Assembly: GCA_016712625.1 (NCBI GenBank)
Contig: JADJQQ010000029.1
Span: forward strand, 372,001 to 436,000
DNA length: 64,000 nucleotides
Direction of reading: 5' to 3'
DNA from: Candidatus Competibacteraceae bacterium
Lineage (GTDB): Bacteria; Pseudomonadota; Gammaproteobacteria; Competibacterales; Competibacteraceae
Part shown: positions 27,666 to 37,136 of the stretch, piece after piece
Layout of the letters: every line of letters starts with the position of its first letter
Numbering within the stretch: position 1 is the stretch's first letter
Position numbers and translations under genes: made by a program
The notes under the pieces: model-generated
Databases searched by the model: none
What the model saw: only the letters and a program-made list of their open reading frames with translations
Told to the model about the DNA's origin: nothing

Positions 27666-29564
27666 TTAAGCCTTTGTGGCGTAACCCACTGTTTTCAGAG
27701 CCACGCCGATCTCATCCAGAATAGCCGGATCATCAATGGTGGCGGGTACTTTATATTCCGTGCTATCAGCAATTTTGTGCATGGTGCCGCGCAGGATTTT
27801 GCCGGAACGCGTCTTGGGCAGGCGGTTGACCACCACGACGGTTTTGAACGCCGCCACTGGGCCGATCTGCTCGCGCACCATCGCCACCACTTCCTTGCAG
27901 ATTTCCTCATGGGATCGCTCGACGCCGCTTTTCAAGACGATAAAGCCGAGCGGTAACTGGCCTTTCATCTCGTCGGTAACGCCGATCACCGCGCATTCCG
28001 CCACATCGTGATGCGAGGCCAAGATTTCTTCCATGGCCCCAGTCGATAAGCGATGGCCGGCGACATTGATCACATCGTCCACCCGCCCCATCACGAAAAT
28101 ATAGCCTTCTTCATCGATATAACCGCCATCGCCGGTGGTGTAATAGCCTGGATTTTCTTCGTAATAGGCTTCGCGGCAACGCTGTTCGGCATTCCACAGC
28201 GTGGTGAACGCACCAGGGGCCATCGGTAGCTTCATCACCAGCGCGCCTTCTTGATTGGCGCCCACTGGCTGCCCATCCGGCCCCAAGACTTGCACGTCCC
28301 AACCCGGCATGGCCTTGCTGGTCGAGCCGTATTTGACGGGGAAGCGTTCGATGCCAAGCGGCACGCCCGCGATGGCCCAGCCAGTTTCGGTTTGCCACCA
28401 GTGATCGATCACGGGCACCTGGAGGTGCTGTTCCGCCCATTGCAGAGTATCTGGATCGGAGCGTTCCCCCGCCAGAAACAGCGCGCGGAAATGTGATAAG
28501 TCGTATTGTTTGATCAACTGGCCGTCGGGATCTTCGCGTTTGATGGCGCGAAAGGCGGTGGGGGCGGTAAACAGCACCGGAATGCGGTGTTGGCTGATCA
28601 CCCGCCAGAACGCCCCGGCATCCGGCGTGCCGACCGGTTTGCCTTCATACAAGGTCGCCGTTGCGCCATGAAGCATCGGCCCATACGCGATGTAGGAATG
28701 GCCGACCTGCCAGCCGACATCCGAGGCCGCCCACATCGTCTCACCCGGCTGGATGGTGTAGAAATGCTGCATGGTCCATTTGGTCGCCACCGTATGACTG
28801 CCGTTGTCACGGACGATGCCTTTCGGCTGGCCGGTGGTGCCGGAGGTATACAGAATGTACAGCGGATCGGTGGCGGCCACCGGCACGCAATCGACTGGCG
28901 TGGCGCCGGCCATCAGTTCGTCCCAGTCGTGATCGCGACCGGAAATGAGCGACGCTTGCACTTGGGGCCGTTGCAGGATGACGCAAGCCGACGGTTTGTG
29001 GGCGGCCATATCGAGCGCGGCGTCGAGCAGCGGCTTGTAGGGCAACACTTTGCTGCCTTCGATCCCACAGGAGGCGGAGACCACCGCTTTGGGGGTCGCG
29101 TCGTTGACGCGGGTCGCCAGTTCTTGCGGCGCAAAACCACCAAAGACCACTGAATGAATCGCGCCAAGCCGGGCGCAGGCCAACATGGCGACCACGGCTT
29201 GCGGCACCATTGGCATATAGATGATCACCCGGTCGCCCTTATTCACGCCCAGTTTTCTTAGTACGCCGGCAAAGCGTGAAACCAGATCGAGCATCTGGCG
29301 GAAGGTAAAGGCCTGGACCGTGTTGGTGACGGGGCTGTCGTAGATCAAGGCGGTCTGATCGGCGCGGCCACCGGCCACATGCCGGTCGAGCGCGTTGTAG
29401 CAGGTATTCAGCTCGCCGCCGACAAACCAGCGGTGGAAAGGCGCGCGGCTGTCGTCCACCACTTTATTCCAGGGCTTGAACCAGTCGATTTCGGCGGCGG
29501 CTTCGCCCCAGAAGCCGGTGGGGTCGCTTAGCGAACGGCGATAAAGGCTGTCATAGACACTCAT
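27666..29564 (-). CDS. prpE: Propionyl-CoA synthetase
   Basis: A 632-residue acetyl/propionyl-CoA synthetase-type enzyme. Signatures: YILYTSGTTGQPKGIVRDNGS, MWAASDVGWQVGHSYI, HWWQTETGWAIAG, YYTTGDGGYIDEEGYIFVMG, VINVAGHRLSTGAMEEI and RLPKTRSGKILRGTM with the acylation-target Lys. The C-terminal segment KVPATIDDPAILDEI is characteristic of PrpE rather than Acs. It converts propionate plus ATP and CoA to propionyl-CoA. The start at 29564 has GGAG upstream. The divergent neighbour is the acyl-CoA synthetase of the ABC importer operon, 481 bases away. Confidence 0.9.
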   Translation of the reverse strand: MSVYDSLYRRSLSDPTGFWGEAAAEIDWFKPWNKVVDDSRAPFHRWFVGGELNTCYNALDRHVAGGRADQTALIYDSPVTNTVQAFTFRQMLDLVSRFAGVLRKLGVNKGDRVIIYMPMVPQAVVAMLACARLGAIHSVVFGGFAPQELATRVNDATPKAVVSASCGIEGSKVLPYKPLLDAALDMAAHKPSACVILQRPQVQASLISGRDHDWDELMAGATPVDCVPVAATDPLYILYTSGTTGQPKGIVRDNGSHTVATKWTMQHFYTIQPGETMWAASDVGWQVGHSYIAYGPMLHGATATLYEGKPVGTPDAGAFWRVISQHRIPVLFTAPTAFRAIKREDPDGQLIKQYDLSHFRALFLAGERSDPDTLQWAEQHLQVPVIDHWWQTETGWAIAGVPLGIERFPVKYGSTSKAMPGWDVQVLGPDGQPVGANQEGALVMKLPMAPGAFTTLWNAEQRCREAYYEENPGYYTTGDGGYIDEEGYIFVMGRVDDVINVAGHRLSTGAMEEILASHHDVAECAVIGVTDEMKGQLPLGFIVLKSGVERSHEEICKEVVAMVREQIGPVAAFKTVVVVNRLPKTRSGKILRGTMHKIADSTEYKVPATIDDPAILDEIGVALKTVGYATKA

Positions 29565-30045
29565 TCTGGATAGCTCCTCACTTGGGTGATTTTTTATGCC
29601 ACATAATGGTTTTTTGACGGGCGGTGAGAATCGCTGTTGGTTCCTAACGATTCCAGGATTTGCGTTTCAAAAATAGCTTAATTTCAAAGCGCAAGCGGAA
29701 AAATTATGGCTCTTGGCAGAGACACTACGACGGTCGCCTGCCGGGGGTTGCTGCGGTTACGCAGCATTGAATCGTATCGATCACCAGTCTCAAATTAAAA
29801 ATACTACTTTTTCAAAAAAATGAATTAAAATTCAACTAATGATCTTATAATCATTCAATGAATTTAGATTTTCTCGCTAATGGTGCGAAATGAATGAGGC
29901 CGTTCATTGTTAGGCGGCTGGTCCCAGGGGGTATTTATTTTAATAAAAAATTGATTTTCATTATAAAAATAACTATTACAAAAGTAAAAACCATTGGTTG
30001 AACGATTCCGGCCGCTAAGAGCCGGAACTCGGCTGGAGAAGAAAG
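29565..30045. promoter_or_regulatory. Divergent promoter region, AT-rich
   Basis: 481 bases without a gene between prpE (- strand) and the acyl-CoA synthetase operon (+ strand). About 29780-29990 is much more AT-rich than the flanking genes, with runs of A and T. Two short inverted repeats are seen: ATTCA-A-TGAAT near 29855 and AATGAA/TTCATT near 29892-29910. They may be regulator sites, but I recognise no specific operator. Confidence 0.4.
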
Positions 30046-32016
30046 ATGCCGTTACAAGCCACCATCACGGGGCCATCAGACGGGTTACAGACCTTTCCGC
30101 GCCTGCTGTTTCACCATGCGCGGGTGCGAGGGACCGCGCCCGCGATCCGCGAAAAGGATCTCGGCATCTGGCAGACTTGGAGTTGGGCCGATGTCGCCGA
30201 GCGGGTGGGCGCTTTGGCCTGCGGTCTGGCGTCGCTGGGCTTTCAGCGCGGCGACCATCTGGCCGTTATCGGCGACAATCGCCCCCACCTTTATATGATG
30301 ATGAGCGCCGCGCAATGCCTGGGCGGCGTACCGGTGCCGCTGTATCAGGACGCCGTGGCGGCGGAAATGCTGTTTGTGTTTCAAGACGCCGAGATCCGTT
30401 TCGTCGCGGTCGAAGATCAGGAACAAGTCGATAAGCTGTTGGAAATCCGCGAACAGATTCCGCAACTCCAGCATATTGTTTACGATGACCCGCGCGGGAT
30501 GCGCCATTACAACCAGCCGTTTTTGCACGATATTCACGCTCTGATGGAGATGGGGCGGATTCATCACCGAAATCATCCCGATTTTCTCGATCAGGAAGTG
30601 GCGCGGGGCCAGCCCGACGATGTGTCGGTGATGCTTTACACCTCTGGCACCACCGGCCAGCCCAAGGGTGTTTGCCAGAGCCACGGCGCGTTCATCGCCG
30701 CCGCGCGCGGCAGTATGCAGACCGACCAGCTCGCGCCAGATGGCGACATCCTGTCTTATCTGCCGATGGCCTGGGTCGGCGATCATCTGTTTTCCTTCGC
30801 TCAGGCGTTGGTGGTGGGGTTTACCATCAACTGCCCGGAATCCAGCGATACGGTAACCGCCGATTTGCGCGAAATTGGGCCGACCTATTATTTCGCCCCG
30901 CCACGGGTGTTCGAGAGTCTGCTGACTTCGATCATGATTCGGATGGAAGACGCGGGCGCGTTCAAGCGCACGCTGTTTCATTATTTTCTGGACGTGGCTA
31001 AACGCTGCGGCGCGGATTTGCTCGACGGCAAGCCGGTTGGTCTCAGTGATCGCGTGTTGTACGGCTTGGGCAATTGGCTGATCTACGGGCCGCTACGCAA
31101 TGTGCTCGGTATGAGCCGGATTCGGGTCGCCTACACCGCCGGGGCCGCGATTGGCCCTGATTTATTTCGGTTCTATCGCTCGATCGGCATCAACCTCAAG
31201 CAGTTCTACGGCCAGACCGAGACCTGCGCTTACGTCTGCCTGCAACCGGATAGAGCGATCAAGTTCGATTCGGTCGGACTGCCCGCGCCCGGTGTCGAAA
31301 TCAAGATCGCCGACAATGGGGAAGTGCTGGTGAAGGGGCCGATGCTGCTCAAGGAATACTACAAGCGGCCGGATGCCACCGCCGAATCACTTAACGCCGA
31401 GGGTTATTTTCTAACCGGCGACGCCGGGTTTCTCGACGCCGACGGCCATCTGAAAATCATCGACCGCGCCAAGGATGTCGGCAAGCTGGCCAACGGGGCG
31501 ATGTTCGCGCCCAACTATATCGAAAATAAACTGAAATTTTTCCAGTACATCAAGGAAGCGGTGTGCTTCGGCCACGACCGGGCGATGGTGTGCGCGTTCA
31601 TCAACCTCGACATGGGCGCGGTCGGTAACTGGGCCGAGCGGCGCAACATTCCCTATTCCGGCTATGCCGATCTGGCGGGCAAGCCGGAGGTGTGCGAGCT
31701 GATCCGCGAGTGTGTGGAGCAAGTCAATGCCGCGCTGACGCGGGAGGCGATGGTGGCGGATTCGCAGATTCAGCGCTTTCTGGTGCTGCACAAGGAACTC
31801 GACCCCGATGACGGCGAACTGACCCGCACCCGTAAGGTGCGCCGTAACTTCGTCGCCAAGAAATACGCCGTGCTGATCGATGCGCTCTACAGCGGCAAGG
31901 CCAATCAGTTCATCACCACCGAGGTCAAGTTCGAGGATGGCCGCCGCGGTCAGGTGTCCGCCGATTTGCAAATCATCGACGCCAAAACCTTTGCGACCGT
32001 GCGGAAGGCAGCGTAA
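30046..32016 (+). CDS. Long-chain-type acyl-CoA synthetase (AMP-forming)
   Basis: A 656-residue AMP-binding enzyme with MLYTSGTTGQPKGVCQSH, FYGQTETCAYVCLQPD, GYFLTGDAGFLDADGHLKIIDRAK-type motif (about 31405-31475) and LKEYYKRPDATAE. It belongs to the long-chain acyl-CoA synthetase branch (FadD15-like). It is the first gene of an operon: the LivG-type ATPase starts three bases after its stop. This arrangement, an acyl-CoA synthetase fused by operon to a Liv-type importer, recurs in proteobacteria that take up aromatic or fatty acids, so it may trap the imported acid as a CoA thioester. The substrate is not known. Confidence 0.85.
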   Translation: MPLQATITGPSDGLQTFPRLLFHHARVRGTAPAIREKDLGIWQTWSWADVAERVGALACGLASLGFQRGDHLAVIGDNRPHLYMMMSAAQCLGGVPVPLYQDAVAAEMLFVFQDAEIRFVAVEDQEQVDKLLEIREQIPQLQHIVYDDPRGMRHYNQPFLHDIHALMEMGRIHHRNHPDFLDQEVARGQPDDVSVMLYTSGTTGQPKGVCQSHGAFIAAARGSMQTDQLAPDGDILSYLPMAWVGDHLFSFAQALVVGFTINCPESSDTVTADLREIGPTYYFAPPRVFESLLTSIMIRMEDAGAFKRTLFHYFLDVAKRCGADLLDGKPVGLSDRVLYGLGNWLIYGPLRNVLGMSRIRVAYTAGAAIGPDLFRFYRSIGINLKQFYGQTETCAYVCLQPDRAIKFDSVGLPAPGVEIKIADNGEVLVKGPMLLKEYYKRPDATAESLNAEGYFLTGDAGFLDADGHLKIIDRAKDVGKLANGAMFAPNYIENKLKFFQYIKEAVCFGHDRAMVCAFINLDMGAVGNWAERRNIPYSGYADLAGKPEVCELIRECVEQVNAALTREAMVADSQIQRFLVLHKELDPDDGELTRTRKVRRNFVAKKYAVLIDALYSGKANQFITTEVKFEDGRRGQVSADLQIIDAKTFATVRKAA

Positions 32017-32019
32017 ACG

Positions 32020-32802
32020 ATGAGCAAAACCATCGGCGATGTCATTCTCGATCTCCAGAACATTTCTTTGCGCTTTGGCGGCGTGAAAGCGCTGACCGAC
32101 ATTTCCTTCGATGTCCGCGAGCACGAAATCCGCGCCATCATCGGCCCCAATGGCGCGGGCAAAAGTTCAATGCTAAACGTGATCAACGGTGTGTATCACC
32201 CCCAGGAGGGCATCATCATCTTTCGCGGTCGGGAGCGTAAGAAGATGGAGCCGCATCAGGCCGCGACCCAGGGCATCGCCCGCACCTTTCAAAATATTGC
32301 GCTGTTCAAGGGCATGACGGTGCTGGATAACCTGATGACCGGGCGCATCACCCGGATGAAAACCCGGTTTTTCGAGCACGCGCTGTGGTGGGGCCGCGCC
32401 CAGAGGGAAGAACTGGAACACCGCAAAAAGGTGGAAGAAGTCATCGACTTTCTGGAAATCCAGCACATCCGCAAGACGCCGGTCAGCCGCTTGCCCTACG
32501 GCCTGCAAAAGCGGGTGGAACTGGGCCGGGCACTGGCGGCGGAGCCGTCGATGCTGCTGCTGGATGAGCCGATGGCCGGGATGAATGTCGAGGAAAAGCA
32601 GGACATGTGCCGCTTCATCCTTGATGTCAATGATCAGCTTGGCACTACCATTGTCCTGATCGAGCACGATATGGGGGTGGTAATGGACATTTCTGACCGG
32701 GTGGTGGTGTTGGATTACGGCAAAAAGATTGGCGATGGCGTGCCGGAGGAGGTAAAGAACAACCCGGAGGTCATCAAAGCTTATCTGGGCGCGAGTCACT
32801 GA
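32020..32802 (+). CDS. livG: Branched-chain-type ABC importer ATPase (LivG-like)
   Basis: A 260-residue ATP-binding subunit: Walker A GPNGAGKSS, signature LPYGLQKRVELGRAL, Walker B LLLDEPMAGMN, H-loop IEHDMGVV. LivG family members pair with LivF to power uptake through LivH and LivM. The gene follows the acyl-CoA synthetase by three bases and precedes livH by 14. The family transports amino acids, but also urea, aromatic acids and others; the CoA ligases on both sides favour a carboxylic acid substrate (inference). Confidence 0.9.
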   Translation: MSKTIGDVILDLQNISLRFGGVKALTDISFDVREHEIRAIIGPNGAGKSSMLNVINGVYHPQEGIIIFRGRERKKMEPHQAATQGIARTFQNIALFKGMTVLDNLMTGRITRMKTRFFEHALWWGRAQREELEHRKKVEEVIDFLEIQHIRKTPVSRLPYGLQKRVELGRALAAEPSMLLLDEPMAGMNVEEKQDMCRFILDVNDQLGTTIVLIEHDMGVVMDISDRVVVLDYGKKIGDGVPEEVKNNPEVIKAYLGASH

Positions 32803-32816
32803 GGAGACCGGCACGC

Positions 32817-33731
32817 ATGCGCTTTTTTCTGGAAGTCCTCATCAGCGGCCTGTTGTCCGGGGTGATGTATTCGCTAGTCGCGCTCGGCTTCGTGCTGATT
32901 TACAAAGCGTCCGGCGTGTTCAATTTCGCCCAGGGCGCGATGGTTTATCTGGCCGCGCTGTCGGTGGTCGGCTGCATGGAAAAAGGCGCGCCGCTGTGGC
33001 TGGCGATCCCGCTCGCGCTTGGCATCATGACCCTGTTTGGCATCGCCACCGAAAAATTTGTGCTGCGCAAGCTGGTCAACCAGCCGCCCATCGCCCTGTT
33101 CATGGCCACCATCGGCTTGGCTTTTTTCATCGAGGGACTCGCGCCGATGGTGTTTGGCAGCGACCCGCGCGCTTTGGATCTTGGCATCGTCGATGAGCCG
33201 ATTGAGGCGATTTTGAATCGCTGGGGCATGGTGATTTCCAGGTTCGACCTGGTGGCGGCGGGGATCGCGGCCCTGCTGGTGACGGTGCTTGCCCTGTTTT
33301 TTCAATACACCCGCATTGGTCGGGCGCTGCGGGCGGTGGCGGATGACCATCAGGCGGCGCTGTCCATCGGCATTCCCTTGCAGCACATCTGGGCCATCGT
33401 CTGGGGCGTGGCCGGTTTCGTGGCGCTGGTGGCCGGGATGCTGTGGGGGGCGCGCAACGGCGTGCAGTTTGCGCTGACCTTCACCGCGCTGAAAGCCTTG
33501 CCAGTGCTGATTATCGGCGGTTTTACCTCGGTGCCGGGCGCTATCGTCGGCGGGCTGATCATTGGCGCGTCGGAAAAGCTGGCGGAAATTTATCTGCCGC
33601 CGCTGATGGAGTCCGCCTTCGGCGGCAACTTCGGCGGTATCGAAGGCTGGTTCCCCTACGTGCTGGCCCTGCTGTTTCTGCTGATTCGCCCGGAAGGGCT
33701 GTTCGGCGAAAAGCATATCGACCGGGTGTGA
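32817..33731 (+). CDS. livH: ABC importer permease (LivH-like)
   Basis: A 304-residue inner-membrane permease with about eight hydrophobic helices. The N-terminus FLEVLISGLLSGVMYSLVALGFVLIYKAS and the motif GVFNFAQGAMVYL are typical of LivH. ALPVLIIGGFTSVPGAIVGGLIIG is the cytoplasmic EAA-like region. Ribosome binding site GGAG precedes the start. It forms the channel with the LivM-type protein encoded 12 bases downstream. Two very long readings on other frames over this gene are shadows. Confidence 0.9.
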   Translation: MRFFLEVLISGLLSGVMYSLVALGFVLIYKASGVFNFAQGAMVYLAALSVVGCMEKGAPLWLAIPLALGIMTLFGIATEKFVLRKLVNQPPIALFMATIGLAFFIEGLAPMVFGSDPRALDLGIVDEPIEAILNRWGMVISRFDLVAAGIAALLVTVLALFFQYTRIGRALRAVADDHQAALSIGIPLQHIWAIVWGVAGFVALVAGMLWGARNGVQFALTFTALKALPVLIIGGFTSVPGAIVGGLIIGASEKLAEIYLPPLMESAFGGNFGGIEGWFPYVLALLFLLIRPEGLFGEKHIDRV

Positions 33732-33743
33732 GGGGGACGACCG

Positions 33744-34820
33744 ATGTTCTATCGCGAAGCCGGTCAATTCAAAAGCAGCTACGCCGCCGACCAGCAACTG
33801 TTTCCGATCCGGCAGGACCGGATCGGCGTCCTCTTGTTGTTGGCCATCGCCTTTCTGGTGGTTCCCTTCGTGGCTGGGGAATACTGGTTTTCGGCCATTT
33901 TGATCCCTTTCCTGATTTTCTCGCTGGCCGCGCTGGGCCTGAACTTGCTGACCGGCTACGCCGGCCAACTGTCGCTCGGTTCGGCGGCGTTCATGGCGGT
34001 GGGCGCTTACGCGGCTTACAACTTCGAGTTGCGGGTGGACGGCCTGCCGATCCTGTTCAGCTTTGCGCTGGCCGGGCTGACGGCGGCGGGCGTGGGGATT
34101 CTGTTTGGCCTGCCGAGTTTGTGGATCAAGGGTTTTTATCTCGCGGTGGCGACGCTGGCGGCGCAGTTCTTTATCGTCTGGTGCCTGACCAAATTCCCGT
34201 GGTTTTCCAATCACTCCTCATCCGGAGTGATTTCGACCCAAAAAGTCACCCTTTTCGGGTACGCCTTCACGTCGCCGCGCGAAAAATATCTGCTGGTGCT
34301 GACCATCGTCACGGTGCTGGCGCTGGCGGCGAAGAATCTGGTGCGTTCCTCCACCGGCCGGGCCTGGATGGCGGTGCGCGACATGGACGTGGCGGCCTCG
34401 GTCATCGGCATCCGGCTGATGCCGACCAAGCTGCTGGCCTTCGCGGTCAGCTCGTTCTATTGCGGCGTGGCCGGCGCGCTCTACGCCTTTTGCTATCTGG
34501 GTTCGGTCGAGCCAGACGGCTTTTCGCTGGACCTGTCGTTCCGCGTCCTGTTCATGATCATCATCGGCGGGATGGGGTCGATCCTGGGCAGCTTTCTCGG
34601 CGCGGCCTTCATCCTGCTGCTGCCAATTTTTCTCGATATCGCCTTGCCGTGGCTGGCGGGCGCGCTCGGCCTGCCGTTTTCCAACGCCACCGTCTCGCAT
34701 ATCCAGATTCTGCTGTTCGGGACGCTGATCATGTTCTTTTTGATCGTCGAGCCGCACGGCTTGGCCCGGTTGTGGCAAATCGCCAAGGAGAAGCTGCGCT
34801 TGTGGCCGTTCCCGCATTAG
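33744..34820 (+). CDS. livM: ABC importer permease (LivM-like)
   Basis: A 358-residue permease of the LivM family: LAALGLNLLTGYAGQLSLGSAAFMAVGAY-type motif (about 33925-34015), SSTGRAWMAVRDMDVAASVIG and FMIIIGGMGSILGSFLGAAF. It has a charged N-terminal cytoplasmic segment and about ten hydrophobic segments. It partners the LivH-type permease. The spacing within the operon is 12 bases to livH and 42 to the binding-protein gene. Confidence 0.9.
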   Translation: MFYREAGQFKSSYAADQQLFPIRQDRIGVLLLLAIAFLVVPFVAGEYWFSAILIPFLIFSLAALGLNLLTGYAGQLSLGSAAFMAVGAYAAYNFELRVDGLPILFSFALAGLTAAGVGILFGLPSLWIKGFYLAVATLAAQFFIVWCLTKFPWFSNHSSSGVISTQKVTLFGYAFTSPREKYLLVLTIVTVLALAAKNLVRSSTGRAWMAVRDMDVAASVIGIRLMPTKLLAFAVSSFYCGVAGALYAFCYLGSVEPDGFSLDLSFRVLFMIIIGGMGSILGSFLGAAFILLLPIFLDIALPWLAGALGLPFSNATVSHIQILLFGTLIMFFLIVEPHGLARLWQIAKEKLRLWPFPH

Positions 34821-34862
34821 GAGCGGCTTTTTCATAGAACGACATCCGTGGAGAAGAAAATC

Positions 34863-36179
34863 ATGTTTGCATATCGCAAGCCCTTGTTAGCAGTCGCTGT
34901 TTCCTTTGCCCTGTTATCGCAAGCCGCGCTGGCGGAAGATCAGTTCTTCCCCATCGTGTCGTACCGGGTTGGCCCCTATGGCGCCAACGGCCAAGCGTTC
35001 TACGGCGGCTTCGTCGATTACCTCAATTACGTCAATCTTAAGGACGGCGGCATCAACGGCGTCAAGCTAGTCTGGGAGGAGTGCGAGACCGAATACAACA
35101 ACGCCAAGGGCGTGGAGTGTTACGAGCGGCTGAAATCCAAAGCCAAGGTTTCAACCGGCCCGCTGCACACCATGTCCACCGGCATTTCCTACGCGCTGAT
35201 CGAGAAGGCCGTGGACGACAAATTGCCGCTGGCGATGATGGGCTACGGCCGCACCGATGCGGTGGACGGCTCGGTGTTTCCCTACGCCTTCCCGCTGGTG
35301 ACGACCTACCAGATGCAGGCGTCAGCAATTCTCAAGTTTATCAAGGATAAGGAAAAAGGCAGCCTGGAAGGCAAGAAGATCGCCTTTCTCTACCACGATT
35401 CCGCCTACGGCAAGGAACCCATTGTCGCCTTGCAGGAAGAAGCCAAGCTCAACAAGTTCGATCTATCGCTGATTCCGGTCGCCCATCCCGGTAACGAGCA
35501 AAGCGCGCAGTGGCTGAAAATCCGCCAGGAAAATCCGAACTACGTGATTTTCTGGGGTTGGGGGGTGATGAATCAGACGGCGCTTAAAGCGGCGCAAAAA
35601 GTCGGTTTTCCGCGCGAGAAGATCATTGGCTCGTGGTGGGCCGGTTCCGAGGAAGACACCGTTCCAGCGGGTGATGCGGCCAAGGGCTATATGGCGGCGA
35701 CCTGGAACGTGGCCGGGACAACGGTGCCGTTGATTGCCGATATCGAAAAAGTGGTCTACGGCGCGAACAAGGGCAATTTGCAGGATAAAACCAAGCTCGG
35801 CACCATTTTATATAACCGGGGTGTGTCCGCCGCCGTGCTGTCGGTGGAGGCGCTGCGCGGGGCGCAGGCGAAATACGGCAAGGGCAAGCCGGTCAATGGC
35901 GAGCAGGTGCGCTGGGCGCTGGAAAATCTCGACATCACCGACGCCCGTTTGAAGGAAATCGGCGCGACCGATTTGCTGCCGCCGATTAGGACCTCCTGCG
36001 CCAATCATGAAGGGTCGGGCATGGTGAAAATCCAGCAGTGGGACGGTGCGAAATGGGTGCCGGTGTCAGGCTGGATCGAAGGCGACAAGGCGCTGATTCA
36101 CCCGCTGTTCAAAGTGTCTGCCCAGCAGTATGCCAAGGAAAAGAACATCGTGCCGCGCGATTGCACTAAAGAGTCCTGA
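34863..36179 (+). CDS. ABC importer substrate-binding protein (LivK-like)
   Basis: A 438-residue periplasmic binding protein. The start at ATG 34863 is preferred: GGAGAAG lies six to seven bases upstream, and the product opens with a clean Sec signal (MFAYRKPLLAVAVSFALLSQ, cleaved after ALA). The mature part has FFPIVSYRVGPYGANGQAF, GVKLVWEECETEYN, KIAFLYHDSAYGKE and NYVIFWGWGVMNQ, matching the type I periplasmic-binding fold of the larger Liv-type proteins linked to aromatic or acyl substrates. The ligand cannot be read from sequence. Confidence 0.88.
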   Translation: MFAYRKPLLAVAVSFALLSQAALAEDQFFPIVSYRVGPYGANGQAFYGGFVDYLNYVNLKDGGINGVKLVWEECETEYNNAKGVECYERLKSKAKVSTGPLHTMSTGISYALIEKAVDDKLPLAMMGYGRTDAVDGSVFPYAFPLVTTYQMQASAILKFIKDKEKGSLEGKKIAFLYHDSAYGKEPIVALQEEAKLNKFDLSLIPVAHPGNEQSAQWLKIRQENPNYVIFWGWGVMNQTALKAAQKVGFPREKIIGSWWAGSEEDTVPAGDAAKGYMAATWNVAGTTVPLIADIEKVVYGANKGNLQDKTKLGTILYNRGVSAAVLSVEALRGAQAKYGKGKPVNGEQVRWALENLDITDARLKEIGATDLLPPIRTSCANHEGSGMVKIQQWDGAKWVPVSGWIEGDKALIHPLFKVSAQQYAKEKNIVPRDCTKES

Positions 36180-36188
36180 CTCTAAATT

Positions 36189-36209
36189 CCCTCTCCCTCT
36201 GGGAGAGGG
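36189..36209. repeat. REP-like palindrome inside the transporter operon
   Basis: CCCTCTCCC (36189-36197), a three-base loop and GGGAGAGGG (36201-36209) form a perfect 9-bp hairpin between the binding-protein gene and livF. This sequence type is a common extragenic palindrome in proteobacteria. It may stabilise the upstream transcript. A degenerate relative (CCCCTTT and AGAGGGG) lies after livF at about 37095-37117. Confidence 0.6.
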
Positions 36210-36240
36210 GCGCTTTCGTACCCGCTTTGAGTCCGCGACC

Positions 36241-37083
36241 ATGACCGCACCGACCGCACCGATCGACCCCGCGCCGACGGCTGAACGCTATCTGACCATC
36301 AACAACATCGAGGTCATTTATGACCATGTGATTCTGGTGTTGAAGGGGGTGTCACTCGACGTGCCCAAGGGCAAAATTGTGGCTTTGCTGGGCGCGAACG
36401 GCGCGGGCAAGACCACGACGCTGAAAGCGATTTCCAACTTGTTGCGGGCCGAGCGCGGTGATGTCACCAAGGGATCGGTGGAGTTCAAAAACCGGCGGGT
36501 CGATCAGCTCAGTCCGAACGAACTGGTCAAGCGCGGCGTGATTCAGGTGATGGAAGGGCGGCATTGCTTCGGCCATCTGACCTTGGAAGAAAACCTGCTG
36601 ACCGGCGCGTATACCCGCTCGATTTCCCGCGGCGAGCTAAAGGACGCGCTGGAGAAGGTCTATCACTACTTCCCGCGCCTGAAGACCCGGCGTGGCACCC
36701 AAGCGGGCTATACCTCCGGCGGCGAGCAGCAAATGTGCGCCATTGGCCGGGCGCTGATGGCCAAGCCGGAAATGATCTTGCTCGATGAGCCGTCGATGGG
36801 TCTGGCCCCACAGATCGTCGAGGAAATATTCGGCATCGTCAAAGATTTGAACCAAAAGGAAAATGTCAGCTTCTTGCTGGCTGAACAGAATACGCTGATG
36901 GCGCTGCGCTACGCCGATTTTGGCTACATCCTGGAAAACGGCCGGGTGGTGATGGAAGGTGACGCCGAGGGTCTTAGCACCAACGAGGACGTGAAGGAGT
37001 TCTATCTCGGTCTTTCCTCGTCTGGGCGCAAGTCGTTCAAGGACGTTAAGCATTACCGCCGCCGCAAGCGCTGGCTGTCCTGA
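36241..37083 (+). CDS. livF: Branched-chain-type ABC importer ATPase (LivF-like)
   Basis: About 280 residues with Walker A GANGAGKTT, signature TSGGEQQMCAIGRALMAKP, Walker B ILLDEPSMGLAP and LAEQNTLMAL. The ATG at 36241 is chosen because upstream codons run through the REP-like hairpin and the binding-protein 3' end. The N-terminal 15 residues are Pro/Ala/Thr-rich and extra to the family; the C-terminal extension (GRKSFKDVKHYRRRKRW) is also longer than usual and occurs in ligase-associated Liv systems. It completes the importer. Confidence 0.9.
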   Translation: MTAPTAPIDPAPTAERYLTINNIEVIYDHVILVLKGVSLDVPKGKIVALLGANGAGKTTTLKAISNLLRAERGDVTKGSVEFKNRRVDQLSPNELVKRGVIQVMEGRHCFGHLTLEENLLTGAYTRSISRGELKDALEKVYHYFPRLKTRRGTQAGYTSGGEQQMCAIGRALMAKPEMILLDEPSMGLAPQIVEEIFGIVKDLNQKENVSFLLAEQNTLMALRYADFGYILENGRVVMEGDAEGLSTNEDVKEFYLGLSSSGRKSFKDVKHYRRRKRWLS

Positions 37084-37136
37084 AAATTACACCCTTACCC
37101 CTTTCCAGCAGAAGAGGGGATTTGTAAAGGCGATTT

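Noticed and set aside
30085..30981. 298-aa - strand frame within the acyl-CoA synthetase
   Set aside because: His/Gln/Arg-rich antisense shadow of a gene with complete ANL motifs.
32874..34837. Very long open frames (446 aa on -, 464 aa on +) over the permease genes
   Set aside because: They overlap livH and livM completely, have biased Gln/His/Arg/Gly composition and no family motifs; they are shadows of GC-rich coding DNA.
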